This document shows positions 1-7,954 of a stretch of 64,000 bases of DNA, one piece after another. A program made the translations under genes and the position numbers. The notes below the pieces were generated by a model that ran no database searches, was not told where the DNA came from, and saw only the letters and a list, made by a program, of their open reading frames with translations. Every line of letters starts with the position of its first letter. Within the stretch, counting starts at the first letter, position 1. Source of the stretch: Poriferisodalis sp965214215 (lineage in GTDB: Bacteria > Actinomycetota > Acidimicrobiia > Acidimicrobiales > Poriferisodalaceae); NCBI RefSeq assembly GCF_965214215.1, contig NZ_CBDCBD010000003.1:1984001-2048000 (forward strand). Reading direction: 5' to 3'.

Positions 1-558
1 GCTGCTGTGTCCCAAGTCGGCGAGATGCCCCACGACCGACGCCATCGCCGATGCATCGTCAGTCACCAGTGTGTCGTAGCGGTCCGAGCGCAGGTCGTAC
101 ATGAGCGCGAGCACCGGCAGGACGTCGGCGTAGGCCTCCAGCTCGGCGGCATCGCGACGACCCAATAGACCGAGTGCGAGACCGTCGACGCGGTACTCGA
201 GCATCCGTTCGATGACCTCGAGTTCGCCTCCGCTCTCAGGCGGGCTGGACAGGTACAGCGTGCGCATGCCTCGACGGGCTGCCTCTTGATCGACGGCGTA
301 CATGACTTCGCCCCAGAACGCGTCGAACAAGCCTGTGACGACGAAGCCGAGCGTGCCGGTGCGAAGGCCCGCGAGCGAGCGCGCACCGGCATGCACTCGG
401 TAGCCCAGTTCTGCTGCGGAATCGAGGATTCGTTGGCGGGTGCTCTCGCGTACGGCGCCCTCGCCTCGCAGAGCGCGCGACACCAAGGACTTCGACACGC
501 CCGCGTGCTGCGAAACATCCTTGATCGTCGGGTACCCACCCTGCCGTTTCGCCGTCAT
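1..558 (-). CDS. LacI-family transcriptional regulator, C-terminus outside window
   Basis: Reading the reverse strand from the ATG at 558 gives an uninterrupted frame to the window edge (186 residues, no stop). Residues 11-30 (TIKDVSQHAGVSKSLVSRAL) are a LacI/GalR helix-turn-helix, followed by the hinge-like segment ending ELGYRVHAGARSL. The next part (TGTLGFVVTGLFDAFWGEVM) starts the periplasmic-binding-like effector domain. A GAGGGA Shine-Dalgarno lies about 6 nt before the ATG. LacI proteins usually repress sugar or sugar-acid genes. The gene immediately upstream on the same strand is an SMP-30 lactonase, so that gene is a candidate target. Target and effector are inference. The protein is partial because the window starts here. 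Confidence 0.9.
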   Translation of the reverse strand, partial: MTAKRQGGYPTIKDVSQHAGVSKSLVSRALRGEGAVRESTRQRILDSAAELGYRVHAGARSLAGLRTGTLGFVVTGLFDAFWGEVMYAVDQEAARRGMRTLYLSSPPESGGELEVIERMLEYRVDGLALGLLGRRDAAELEAYADVLPVLALMYDLRSDRYDTLVTDDASAMASVVGHLADLGHSS

Positions 559-634
559 GAAGTCCCTCGGTCCCGCGCCGCGTCGATGGTACCGAACCGA
601 ATTTCGGGGACGGGAAGCGTTGCCGCGCTGCGGG

Positions 635-1558
635 CTAGAAGGGCAGCTTGAGGCCGGGGCGGGGCCACTCGCCGACTGCGAGGCGGCCGGTGCCCGACAA
701 GGTCACGTAGGCCGTTCGCATGTCGTCGCCGCCGAAGCAGATATTGGTGGTGGCCGAGTCGTCGGTGGGGGCGAACTCGAGCTCGTCGCCGTCGCGGGTG
801 AAGGTGCTGATGCCGCCGGTGAGGATGGTTGCCACGCTGACATTGCCTTCGGCGTCCATCGCCAGCGAGTCGAAGTACTTGCGGCCGGCGGGGCGCGCCA
901 GGAACCAGCCCCGAGCGGGAACCCCTGCGGCCACCTTGCCTGGTGCTTCGAGGTCGAAGGCGAACATGGCGCCCTGGAACGTCTCGGCCACATAGACCCG
1001 ATCCTCCTCGGGGGAGATGCCAACACCGTTCGGCCCGTCCATCGGGAAGGCGATCTCTTCGATGTGGCTGCCGTCGGCTTTGGCGTAGTAGAGCCCGCCG
1101 CGGTCGCGGTCGCGGGTGCGGGTCTTGCCGTGATCGGTGAACCAGAAGCCGCCGGTGGAATCGAACATGATGTCGTTCGGCCCCTTGAGCGACACGCCGT
1201 TCACGTCGGCATAGACGATGTCCACCTCGCCGGTTTCGAGGTCGATGCGCTCGATCCGGCCAGTCGTGTAGTCGGCTGCCACCTCGCCAGGAACTGTCCG
1301 TCCGCGCACCGTGATCCACTCGAAGCCGCCGTTGTTGCAGACGTACAGCGCCCCGTCAGGACCGAGCGCGGCGCCGTTCGGTCCACCGCCCGGCGTGGCC
1401 AGGATGTCCTTGCGACCGTCGGAGACATCGACGCGGGTGATCGTGCCCCGCCCGATCTCCACGACGGCCACCGAGCCGTCTGCCAGCATCACCGGTCCCT
1501 CCGGGAATATCAGGCCGTCGGTGATGGTCTCGAAGTGGTCCGGTCCGAAAAAGCTCAT
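635..1558 (-). CDS. SMP-30/gluconolactonase/LRE family lactonase
   Basis: The 307-residue product has the SMP-30 six-bladed beta-propeller pattern: an early FPEGP block with the metal-binding Glu, GPNGAALGPDGALYVCNNGG, GPNDIMFDSTGGFWFTD, and YFDSLAMDAEGNVSVAT near the end. Family members are Ca/Zn-dependent lactonases such as gluconolactonase. Here the substrate is probably a sugar-acid or xenobiotic lactone, which is inference. The frame is open to 1615, but the ATG at 1558 is preferred because the family homology begins there and a TAGCGT hexamer lies 8 nt upstream, suggesting a leaderless start. It is followed on the same strand by the LacI regulator after 76 nt. A paralog lies at 21077. 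Confidence 0.85.
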   Translation of the reverse strand: MSFFGPDHFETITDGLIFPEGPVMLADGSVAVVEIGRGTITRVDVSDGRKDILATPGGGPNGAALGPDGALYVCNNGGFEWITVRGRTVPGEVAADYTTGRIERIDLETGEVDIVYADVNGVSLKGPNDIMFDSTGGFWFTDHGKTRTRDRDRGGLYYAKADGSHIEEIAFPMDGPNGVGISPEEDRVYVAETFQGAMFAFDLEAPGKVAAGVPARGWFLARPAGRKYFDSLAMDAEGNVSVATILTGGISTFTRDGDELEFAPTDDSATTNICFGGDDMRTAYVTLSGTGRLAVGEWPRPGLKLPF

Positions 1559-1566
1559 GGCCACCG

Positions 1567-1572
1567 ACGCTA
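1567..1572 (-). promoter_or_regulatory. -10 element TAGCGT for the SMP-30 gene (leaderless)
   Basis: TAGCGT sits 8 nt before the ATG at 1558, so transcription would begin at or next to the start codon. No Shine-Dalgarno is visible. This is one of 17 similar arrangements in the window. Confidence 0.45.
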
Positions 1573-1642
1573 CTGCGCCTCTCGACGCTGCTTCCATCCG
1601 AGGACGTCCTTGCACGTGGAGGTAGTGGTCCCCGTCCCGGGA

Positions 1643-2827
1643 CTAGAACTCGACCAAGTAGCGCGGTGAGAACGTCTCAGACTCAATCTGAATGCCGCGG
1701 ATGCGATCGACGCGGTAGGAGCGCAGCTCACCGAGATCGTTGACGACGAACAGCAGCAGATTCCCGTCTTGGGACCGTCGAAATGAGTACGGCTCGACAG
1801 TTCGAGGTCCGGATCGGCCAGCAGCGGCGACGCAGTCGACCGTGACTCTCAAGCGATTTGCACCAGCAAACCGAATGAGCTCGACCGGCGACCCTGTTCG
1901 CCACGTCGTCATGTGAGTGGCGGGACGCCAAGCGGACGTTGCCTCGGTGCCAGGGAACGTTTCGAGCGAAGGCGTTCGCGTGTCTCCGCGCAACCAGCCG
2001 AACACAGCGTCGAGCTGTGCCCAGAACTCACTGAAAGGCGGAAGGGAAGGCAGCTGGTGGTTGAGCATGTTCGACCACTCACCTTCGATCTCGTCCCTGA
2101 ACGGCGTTTCGAGCATCGAAGGCAATGTCGGCACGTCGATTCCTGCGTGTGCGCACTTGGCTTCAAGAATCGAGGCGACATCGGTGGCTCGTCCCAGCAG
2201 GTTTGGGTGCCGATGGGTATGGACAACGTCGTAAAGGTCGCGGGGACGGCACCGCTCTGCCAATGCGCGCAGCTACTCTGCCAGAAGCTCAGGCAGCGCA
2301 TAGCAAAGGACCTCGGCAACCCGATGAGGGGCGCCTTTGGTGGGCGCATCCCCAAATGGATGTGCCACCGGTCGGCGTTCCAGGTCTCGAACGACGACTT
2401 CGTCTGCTGTGAGATCGAGCTTCACCTTCGGAGGCGTCGGCATCCCGAGCGGACCGATGTAGGCGATGCGACCCTCGATCGTGGAGTTTCCCCGCTTGTT
2501 CTCGCGCATGCGGAACGATCGATCATCGACGACGAGTCGCAAGCCACATTCAGCCAGCACCCAATCGGCAATCTCCCCGAAGGCGTTGCGTAAGAGCGAA
2601 ACGTCGATGTGCGCATCCGACACCGTGAAGTCGAGATCTTCCGAGAATCGATATGTCTCGAACCAGCACTTGCGCAGGCATGTGCCTCCCTTGAACGCCC
2701 ATGAGCTCGTTACGGGGTGCTGCGCGATGCCAGCAAGCATCCAGCCGAGGGCGTAGTCCTTCTCGACGACGTTGTGAGCCAAGAGCCACTCGGCGGCCGT
2801 GTTGGCAATCTCGTTCGGTGTGATCAC
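1643..2827 (-). pseudogene. abiEii: AbiEii nucleotidyltransferase toxin with in-frame amber stop and WYL-like C-terminus
   Basis: The frame starts at a GTG (2827) that overlaps the abiEi stop as GTGA. It encodes the DNA polymerase beta-like nucleotidyltransferase motifs of AbiEii: FKGGTCLRK (motif I) and SEDLDFTV (motif II). At codon 185 (2275-2273) the frame reads PELLAE-TAG-LRALAER...RPRDLYDVV, where family members have Lys (AEKLRAL). A single AAG-to-TAG change therefore removes the conserved motif-IV lysine and truncates the product to 184 residues. The frame then stays open for another 209 codons. The C-terminal 65 residues (EPYSFRRSQDGNLLLFVV, RSYRVDRIRGIQIES) resemble a WYL ligand-binding module. 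AbiEii is known as a GTP-binding or tRNA-modifying toxin, neutralised by AbiEi in a type IV fashion. Recent decay, a sequencing error, or amber suppression could each explain the stop. Confidence 0.85.
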
Positions 2828-3621
2828 GCGGACACGTCGGCGTTCAATCGCAAACACCAGCGAGGAGACTTCGGGCCCCTGTCTGGCAGAGTGGGGTCTA
2901 GGAGCGGCACACCGTTCGTCAACGGTTCGTCGATGGCGTCGGTGCTGTGACCGAGTTGCTCCAAGAGAAATCCAAGTCTCTTGAGTCCGGCGCCGTTGCC
3001 GAGGCGTCTCACCGCGTCGACGACGGACTCGATGCTCACATCAACCAATGCCGACTCGAGGATCTCGATGGAGTGGCGGATTCCGCCTCCCAGCGCGGGA
3101 TTCGAGAGCAGATCTGCAACCGTCCGCGCAGGACGCGACACAAGCACGCTCCGGTCGTGGCGCCACTCTGGAGCGAGGCCCCACGCGAGAAGTTCGGGGT
3201 CGACGTGATGAACAAGAAACTCCGCCCCGGCAAGTTCCTGTTCAACTCGCCTGACCCTCTGAGAAGTCATGACGATGGTCGATCGAAAGACTTGATCGGT
3301 GAGGGACCAGTGATTCGCGGCGGACCACCCTCCGATGTAGCACGGTTTCCACGCCAGGTCAGCTAAGTACCACGAGTCCTCTGTCCATGTGCCTGGGTGC
3401 TGTGCATCTACCGGCACCGCCAGATACAACCCTCTGCGAATTCGCCGTAGCCACCCCCGCGATGCCAGCGCCGACAAGCGACGCGCGGCGGTTTCTCGAC
3501 TCACATTCAAAACTCCGGCAGCTGTCTCTACGCTGACCGTTCGTGCGCCGCCACCGAACAGACGCGCGAGCATGAGGCGACTGGCTTTGGATAGTCCCCC
3601 TGGCTCAGTAACGGAGTTCAC
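2824..3621 (-). CDS. abiEi: AbiEi antitoxin / autorepressor
   Basis: The 265-residue protein has an N-terminal winged helix (VSVETAAGVLNVSRETAARRLSALASRGWLRRIRRGLYL) followed by the AbiEi-type core (YIGGWSAANHWSLTDQV, RTVADLLSNP). AbiEi proteins bind inverted repeats at their own promoter and antagonise AbiEii. The gene overlaps the toxin by 4 nt, giving translational coupling. Two starts are possible: ATG at 3630 without a Shine-Dalgarno, or GTG at 3621. The GTG is preferred because TACAAT (3629-3634) lies 7 nt upstream, a good leaderless -10. The upstream 24-nt inverted repeat (3625-3681) overlaps that -10. The surrounding sequence is markedly AT-richer than its neighbours, which fits horizontal acquisition. 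Confidence 0.88.
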   Translation of the reverse strand: MNSVTEPGGLSKASRLMLARLFGGGARTVSVETAAGVLNVSRETAARRLSALASRGWLRRIRRGLYLAVPVDAQHPGTWTEDSWYLADLAWKPCYIGGWSAANHWSLTDQVFRSTIVMTSQRVRRVEQELAGAEFLVHHVDPELLAWGLAPEWRHDRSVLVSRPARTVADLLSNPALGGGIRHSIEILESALVDVSIESVVDAVRRLGNGAGLKRLGFLLEQLGHSTDAIDEPLTNGVPLLDPTLPDRGPKSPRWCLRLNADVSA

Positions 3622-3624
3622 GTG

Positions 3625-3681
3625 TGACATTGTAAATCCATTAATTCCATCTGGAGAGGAATTGATGGATTTTAATTGTCA
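3625..3681. promoter_or_regulatory. AbiE operator: 24-bp imperfect inverted repeat over the promoter
   Basis: Left arm 3625-3648 and right arm 3658-3681 match as reverse complements at 20 of 24 positions, separated by 9 nt. The left arm contains the candidate -10 TACAAT (reverse strand, 3634-3629) of abiEi. AbiEi antitoxins are known to bind paired inverted repeats upstream of abiE and repress it. The position and AT-rich composition fit that role here. Confidence 0.7.
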
Positions 3682-3701
3682 ATGACGATGTGAAGGGATG
3701 G

Positions 3702-4733
3702 CTAATCCAGCGCGTCTCGCCACGGGCTGGCGTCGATGCCGGGATAGCGGTGCTCGAGCGCGTCGACTAGCTCGGGTGTCCAGTAGGGGTGGCCGGGCAC
3801 GGGGGCGCCGAACAGGGACAATTCGTCGGGGGTGCAGGTTGCAGCAAATTGAATCCACGGCCGCCCCACCGTTACGGGCTGCACGTTGTCGTAACCGATC
3901 CAGTCGGCGCTGCCCGGCTTGAACGAGGCGCTCATGAGGAAGCGGCTCCCGCCGGGCCTTCTCAGGTCGACGCCACGGTGCCAAGTATCGGGCCGGTAGG
4001 CCAGAAACGAGCCCCGGGTGCCGGCGGCAGAGATCCGCCGGCTCTCGGGTGGCCCGTCGTAGGGCCGTGCCGGATCGGCGGGGCCGCCCGCCAGCTCTGT
4101 CGGCGCGACGTCGGGCTCGACGTCGCTCAGGTACAGGAAACCCTCCAGGTTCCACCAGCCCGGTTCGAGGCGATCGGGGACGACGTTGTGATTGCGGTCT
4201 TGGTGATAGGGCTGCTCGTAGTTGGTCACACCCGTGTACTTGCCCCAGGTGCGGGCCTGGTAGATGCGGATGTCGTCGAGCCCAATTGCCCGACGGGCGA
4301 AGTGCACCACGTTGCGGTGCACTTGCAGCCGGTTCAGCCGGAGCGATTCGTAGGGGAACATGATGTGCCCCAGGAATTGCTCGGCCCGGAACGCCGGGCC
4401 GTCGTCGCCGGCCTTGTCGAAATTGTGGCCTTGGTCATGGCTGCTGCCGACGAACCGACTTCGATGTGCCGCATCGCCGCCGTGGAATTCATCGGGATGC
4501 GGGTACAGATCCCAGAGATCTTCGACCGCGTGATCGATGTCAGCAGTTGGCACGAGCCCGTCCACGAGCACCCAGCCGTGCTCTTGCCAATGCAGCGCCG
4601 CTTCGTCGAGATCGGCAATGCCCACGCCCTCAGCGTCGGCATCAGGGCCATTGCCGATGCTCGTGGTGTCGGCATCAGGGCCATTGCCGATGCTCGTGGT
4701 GCCGACTCCAGTGGCTGCGTCGGTCGTGCTCAC
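3702..4733 (-). CDS. Phytanoyl-CoA dioxygenase (PhyH) family protein
   Basis: The 343-residue protein is a cupin-type Fe(II)/2-oxoglutarate oxygenase. The iron triad is visible as YHQDRNH (His-x-Asp) and the distal His in DTWHRGVD, followed by RRPGGSR, where the 2-oxoglutarate-binding Arg would lie. PhyH-family enzymes hydroxylate alpha-carbons of acyl-CoAs or small secondary metabolites; the substrate here is unknown. The GTG start is 4 nt after the stop of the upstream SDR gene, so the two are probably co-translated. The first 35 residues are a low-complexity leader containing two perfect copies of an 11-residue unit (TTSIGNGPDAD) encoded by a 33-bp tandem duplication, which probably lies outside the fold. 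Confidence 0.85.
   Translation of the reverse strand: MSTTDAATGVGTTSIGNGPDADTTSIGNGPDADAEGVGIADLDEAALHWQEHGWVLVDGLVPTADIDHAVEDLWDLYPHPDEFHGGDAAHRSRFVGSSHDQGHNFDKAGDDGPAFRAEQFLGHIMFPYESLRLNRLQVHRNVVHFARRAIGLDDIRIYQARTWGKYTGVTNYEQPYHQDRNHNVVPDRLEPGWWNLEGFLYLSDVEPDVAPTELAGGPADPARPYDGPPESRRISAAGTRGSFLAYRPDTWHRGVDLRRPGGSRFLMSASFKPGSADWIGYDNVQPVTVGRPWIQFAATCTPDELSLFGAPVPGHPYWTPELVDALEHRYPGIDASPWRDALD
4635..4700. repeat. Perfect 33-bp tandem duplication in the PhyH N-terminus
   Basis: 4635-4667 and 4668-4700 are identical. The unit is in frame and adds TTSIGNGPDAD once more to the protein. Copy number could vary by slippage without breaking the frame. Confidence 0.95.
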
Positions 4734-4737
4734 GATC

Positions 4738-5538
4738 TCAGCCGGCGCCTTGGGCGTCGTCGACGGTGATGCAGGTGCCCGACACGAAGTCCGACAGCGG
4801 CGACACCAGGTACAGCAGCGTCGAGTCGAGCTGTGAGGCCTTGCCGAGACGTCGGCGCGGGAACATCTTGGTGATGTCGCCCATGCGCTCGAGCATGCCG
4901 TCCATCATCTCGCTCTCGAACGCTCCCGGGGCAATCGCGTTGACGTTCACGTGGTAGCGGCCGAACTCTTGGGCCAGCACCTCGGTCATGCGCACCACGG
5001 CGCTCTTGGTAATCGCATACATGGCGGTTCCGATCGGTGCCCTGAACGCTGCGCCCGAGGAGATGTTCACGATGCGGCCGGGCAATTCGGCAGCGATAAG
5101 CCGCCGAGCGACCTCGCACGACAGGTGAAACAGCGACGTGAGGTTGGTGGCGACCATCTCGTCGACGAACGCCGGGTTCATCTTCAGCGCAAGGCGAGCG
5201 TCGGGCTTGCCGGCGTTGTTCACCAGGATCTGCACGGTGCCGAGCTGGTCCTCGACGGTCGCGACCGCTTCGAAGAGCGCCTCGGTGTCGGTGACATCCA
5301 GCGGGATCGGCAGCACGGTGGCACCGTCGGCCTCCAACTCGGCTGCCAGCGAGTTCAGCCGTTCGACCCGCCGACCGCAGATGGCCACGCTGGCACCGCA
5401 CGCGGCCAGCACCGTGGCGAAACGGCGACCCAATCCAGAAGTCGTGCCAGTGACGAATGCCGTCTGGCCGCTGAGATCGGCTGACCACTGGGGCGGGAGG
5501 CTGATGTCTGCTCCCGGGTTGTCGGCGTCGTCACTCAC
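4738..5538 (-). CDS. SDR-family NAD(P)-dependent oxidoreductase
   Basis: This is a classical short-chain dehydrogenase of 266 residues. It has the cofactor motif TGTTSGLG near residue 30, LVNNAG near 105, a catalytic Ser in VNISSGAA, and YAITKSA as the YxxxK pair. Most relatives oxidise secondary alcohols or reduce ketones. The start is a GTG preceded by a clear GAGGAGG. It is the first gene of an apparent two-gene operon with the PhyH dioxygenase, so it may oxidise the hydroxyl group that PhyH introduces (inference). Confidence 0.85.
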   Translation of the reverse strand: MSDDADNPGADISLPPQWSADLSGQTAFVTGTTSGLGRRFATVLAACGASVAICGRRVERLNSLAAELEADGATVLPIPLDVTDTEALFEAVATVEDQLGTVQILVNNAGKPDARLALKMNPAFVDEMVATNLTSLFHLSCEVARRLIAAELPGRIVNISSGAAFRAPIGTAMYAITKSAVVRMTEVLAQEFGRYHVNVNAIAPGAFESEMMDGMLERMGDITKMFPRRRLGKASQLDSTLLYLVSPLSDFVSGTCITVDDAQGAG

Positions 5539-5667
5539 GGTTGCCTCCTCGGCTGCATGATGGACATCTCCACTTTGTTTGCGCGTTCAGCTTCGCAGCG
5601 TATTGGACGCTCGTGACACGGCTCGCGGGTGGAATGCCGATCCCCGGCCCCGCTTCCGCGACGGCCC

Positions 5668-5673
5668 TAGCCT
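5668..5673 (+). promoter_or_regulatory. -10 element TAGCCT for the EamA transporter (leaderless)
   Basis: TAGCCT lies 7 nt before the GTG at 5681, which is in frame with the transporter. Confidence 0.4.
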
Positions 5674-5680
5674 CGCTCTG

Positions 5681-6826
5681 GTGAGGGGTGCGGGTCGGCC
5701 GGATGGAGCGCGTAGCAGCGTGCGCTCCGTTGCGGCGGGCACGGGCAACGTCTTCGGGGTAGCGCCGTCTATCGGCCGCTCTGGCGACATCGGCCCATCA
5801 GCCAACGGCGCTCCGGCTCCGGCGGCGGGTGCGCCGGCAGTTGAGTCGCCTGGCGGCTCGTCTGCTCGCTCGGCTGGCGCAATCACGAGTGGCGGGGGCC
5901 TGCCGCTGCTCGTCATGGGCCTGGTGGTCATCTCGTGGGGTCTCGGGCCGCCGATCTCCAAGCTGCTCTCAGCGCCGCCGATGGTGAGCGCATTCATCCG
6001 CTTCGGCATGTCCACGCCGTTCCTGCTCGCGTTGCTGGCGCTGCGGGGCCGCTGGTTGTCTCGGCGGGTGTTCTGGCAGACGGCACTGCCGGGGCTGTCG
6101 TTCGGCATCAACATGGTCTTTGTGTTCGCCGCAGTGCAGGAAGTGACTATCTCGGTGATGTCGGTGATGATGGCGCTGCAGCCGGCCATGCTGCTGGCGC
6201 TGGTGGGACCGATCTTTGGCGACCGAGTCAGCGTGCGTCAGATCGTCTTCACGCTGGTCGGAGTTGCCGGTGCCGCCGGTGTGATCATGGGTGCCGGCGG
6301 CGAGTTCCGTGCCAGCACATTCGGCTTGTTTCTCACCGCCATGTCGGTGCTGACGTTCACCGTGTATTTCGTGCTGACCCGAATGGCCAGATCGACCAGC
6401 GCAGTTGACCCGATCGAGTGGATGGCAGGAATCAACTTCTGGTCCTTCGTTGCGGCGATCCTGCCGACGCTGCTGCTGGTGACACCCAGCCAGTTCTTCG
6501 AATTCGGCGGGCTGGACTGGCTGTGGATCGTGATCGTGGCGTTCGTGACCGGTGTGTTCGGTCATGTGCTGATGACGTGGTGCCACGGCCACATCGAGGT
6601 GGCCCGGTCCTCGCTGTATGTGCTGGCGATGCACATCGTGGCCGTGGGGACGGCGTGGCTGATCCACGGTGAGCCGGTCACGCCTATGCAGTTCGGGGGC
6701 GGTGCCGTCGTGCTGTTCTCGGTGGCCATGGTGATCCGCATGCCAGCCGGATCGCGCACTGCACCCGAACCGGTTGGGCAGGCCGCTGAGCCTGAACCGG
6801 CTGCAGCTGCGCGCTCACGTCACTGA
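5681..6826 (+). CDS. EamA/DMT-family transporter
   Basis: The protein has about ten hydrophobic segments in the two-EamA-domain pattern (LPLLVMGLVVISWGLGPPISKLL, then LWIVIVAFVTGVFGHVLMTW), typical of drug/metabolite exporters in the inner membrane. The frame is open from a TTG at 5579, but the stretch before the first membrane segment is Ala/Gly/Pro/Ser-rich. GTG 5681 is chosen because of the TAGCCT element just before it, giving 381 residues. About 70 low-complexity residues still precede the first membrane helix, so a later start is possible. It is divergent from the SDR-PhyH operon. The cargo is unknown. Confidence 0.8.
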   Translation: MRGAGRPDGARSSVRSVAAGTGNVFGVAPSIGRSGDIGPSANGAPAPAAGAPAVESPGGSSARSAGAITSGGGLPLLVMGLVVISWGLGPPISKLLSAPPMVSAFIRFGMSTPFLLALLALRGRWLSRRVFWQTALPGLSFGINMVFVFAAVQEVTISVMSVMMALQPAMLLALVGPIFGDRVSVRQIVFTLVGVAGAAGVIMGAGGEFRASTFGLFLTAMSVLTFTVYFVLTRMARSTSAVDPIEWMAGINFWSFVAAILPTLLLVTPSQFFEFGGLDWLWIVIVAFVTGVFGHVLMTWCHGHIEVARSSLYVLAMHIVAVGTAWLIHGEPVTPMQFGGGAVVLFSVAMVIRMPAGSRTAPEPVGQAAEPEPAAAARSRH

Positions 6827-7048
6827 GAGTGCGAACCGCGAAGCCATGGCTGTCCGCAGCAGCCCATGAGTCCGTAACGATTTTCCTGAACAACGAGTCC
6901 CGCGAACAGTGACGTGGACGACGCAGCGAACCCCCTGACGAATCGGTGCCGCATGGCTTGGGTACCCTCGGGCGTGCAGAGTTCGTCAGCCGTGCCGCGG
7001 GATCATCTGCGACACGTATGCGGGGGCTGACAGGCAAGGAGCATGGCT

Positions 7049-7879
7049 ATGGGCCGATTCGCCAATACGTGGAGACTGACGAAGGTCTCGTGGTCGTTGC
7101 TGAAGCAGGACCGGGAGCTGTTGTGGTTGCCGGTTCTCAGCATGCTGACGCTCGTCGCTGTCGCGGCCGCCGCAGCGGTTGTGGGCTTTGTGACTGGCAG
7201 TTTCGACGCTGACGGCGGTGCCGAAGGCTTGGGCGGCAGTGCAGTAGTGCTCGGACTGGTGTTCGTCTTTGTGGCGACTGCGATCGTGGTGTTCTTCGAA
7301 GGCGCGCTCGTGGCCGGAGCGCACGAGCGCATGACCGGTGGCGACCCCACGGTACGCAGTGCCATGGGCAAGGCGATGTCACGGCTGCCGAGCCTGCTGG
7401 GCTGGGCGCTCATCACTATGACCGTCGGGCTGGTGCTGCGCTTCCTGCGGGAGCGTCTGGGCTGGCTGGGCCAGATGCTCACTTTCTTGGCGGAGGCTGC
7501 GTGGGGTGTGGCCACCTATCTCGTCGTACCGGCGATCATCATCGACGACTATGGGTCGTTCGCTGGCGTCAAGCAGTCGATGTCGTTGGTGCGGCGCACA
7601 TGGGGTGAGAATCTGATCTCGCAGGCGGGGTTCGGATTGCTGGGGTTTGTGCTTGCTCTGCCGATCATTCTGATCGCCATCGCGATTGCGGCGTTGGTGC
7701 CCGGGGTGGGGATGTTCGTCGGCATCGCTCTGGGCGTCGTGGGGGTGCTGACCGTCAGCGTGGTCGTCGGCGCTTTGGGCCAGTACTTCAAGACAGCGCT
7801 GTACGAGTACGCCACCGACGGTGTCGCCCACGGCGGCTACGACGTCGATCAGATGAGCGCCTCTTTCCGCACGAAATAG
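7049..7879 (+). CDS. DUF6159-type multi-pass membrane protein
   Basis: The 276-residue product has a short amphipathic start (GRFANTWRLTKVSWSLLKQDRELLWLPVLS) and about six membrane segments, among them VVLGLVFVFVATAIVVFF, LIIMTVGL-type and FGLLGFVLALPIILIAIAI. The layout matches actinobacterial proteins annotated as DUF6159, for which no biochemical role is established. Two ATGs are 6 nt apart. The second (7049) is preferred because AAGGAG then lies 7 nt upstream. It follows the EamA gene in the same direction after 222 nt. Confidence 0.75.
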   Translation: MGRFANTWRLTKVSWSLLKQDRELLWLPVLSMLTLVAVAAAAAVVGFVTGSFDADGGAEGLGGSAVVLGLVFVFVATAIVVFFEGALVAGAHERMTGGDPTVRSAMGKAMSRLPSLLGWALITMTVGLVLRFLRERLGWLGQMLTFLAEAAWGVATYLVVPAIIIDDYGSFAGVKQSMSLVRRTWGENLISQAGFGLLGFVLALPIILIAIAIAALVPGVGMFVGIALGVVGVLTVSVVVGALGQYFKTALYEYATDGVAHGGYDVDQMSASFRTK

Positions 7880-7954
7880 CTGTCGAGCGCCTGGAAAAAA
7901 CAACTCGCCGGCGTCGAATGCCGTCGGTAATGCCGGGTCATCGCAGTTCGGCTC

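Noticed and set aside
440..1669. 409-codon open frame opposite the SMP-30 gene
   Set aside because: It is a mirror frame of a high-GC gene; the SMP-30 frame has clear family motifs and a promoter.
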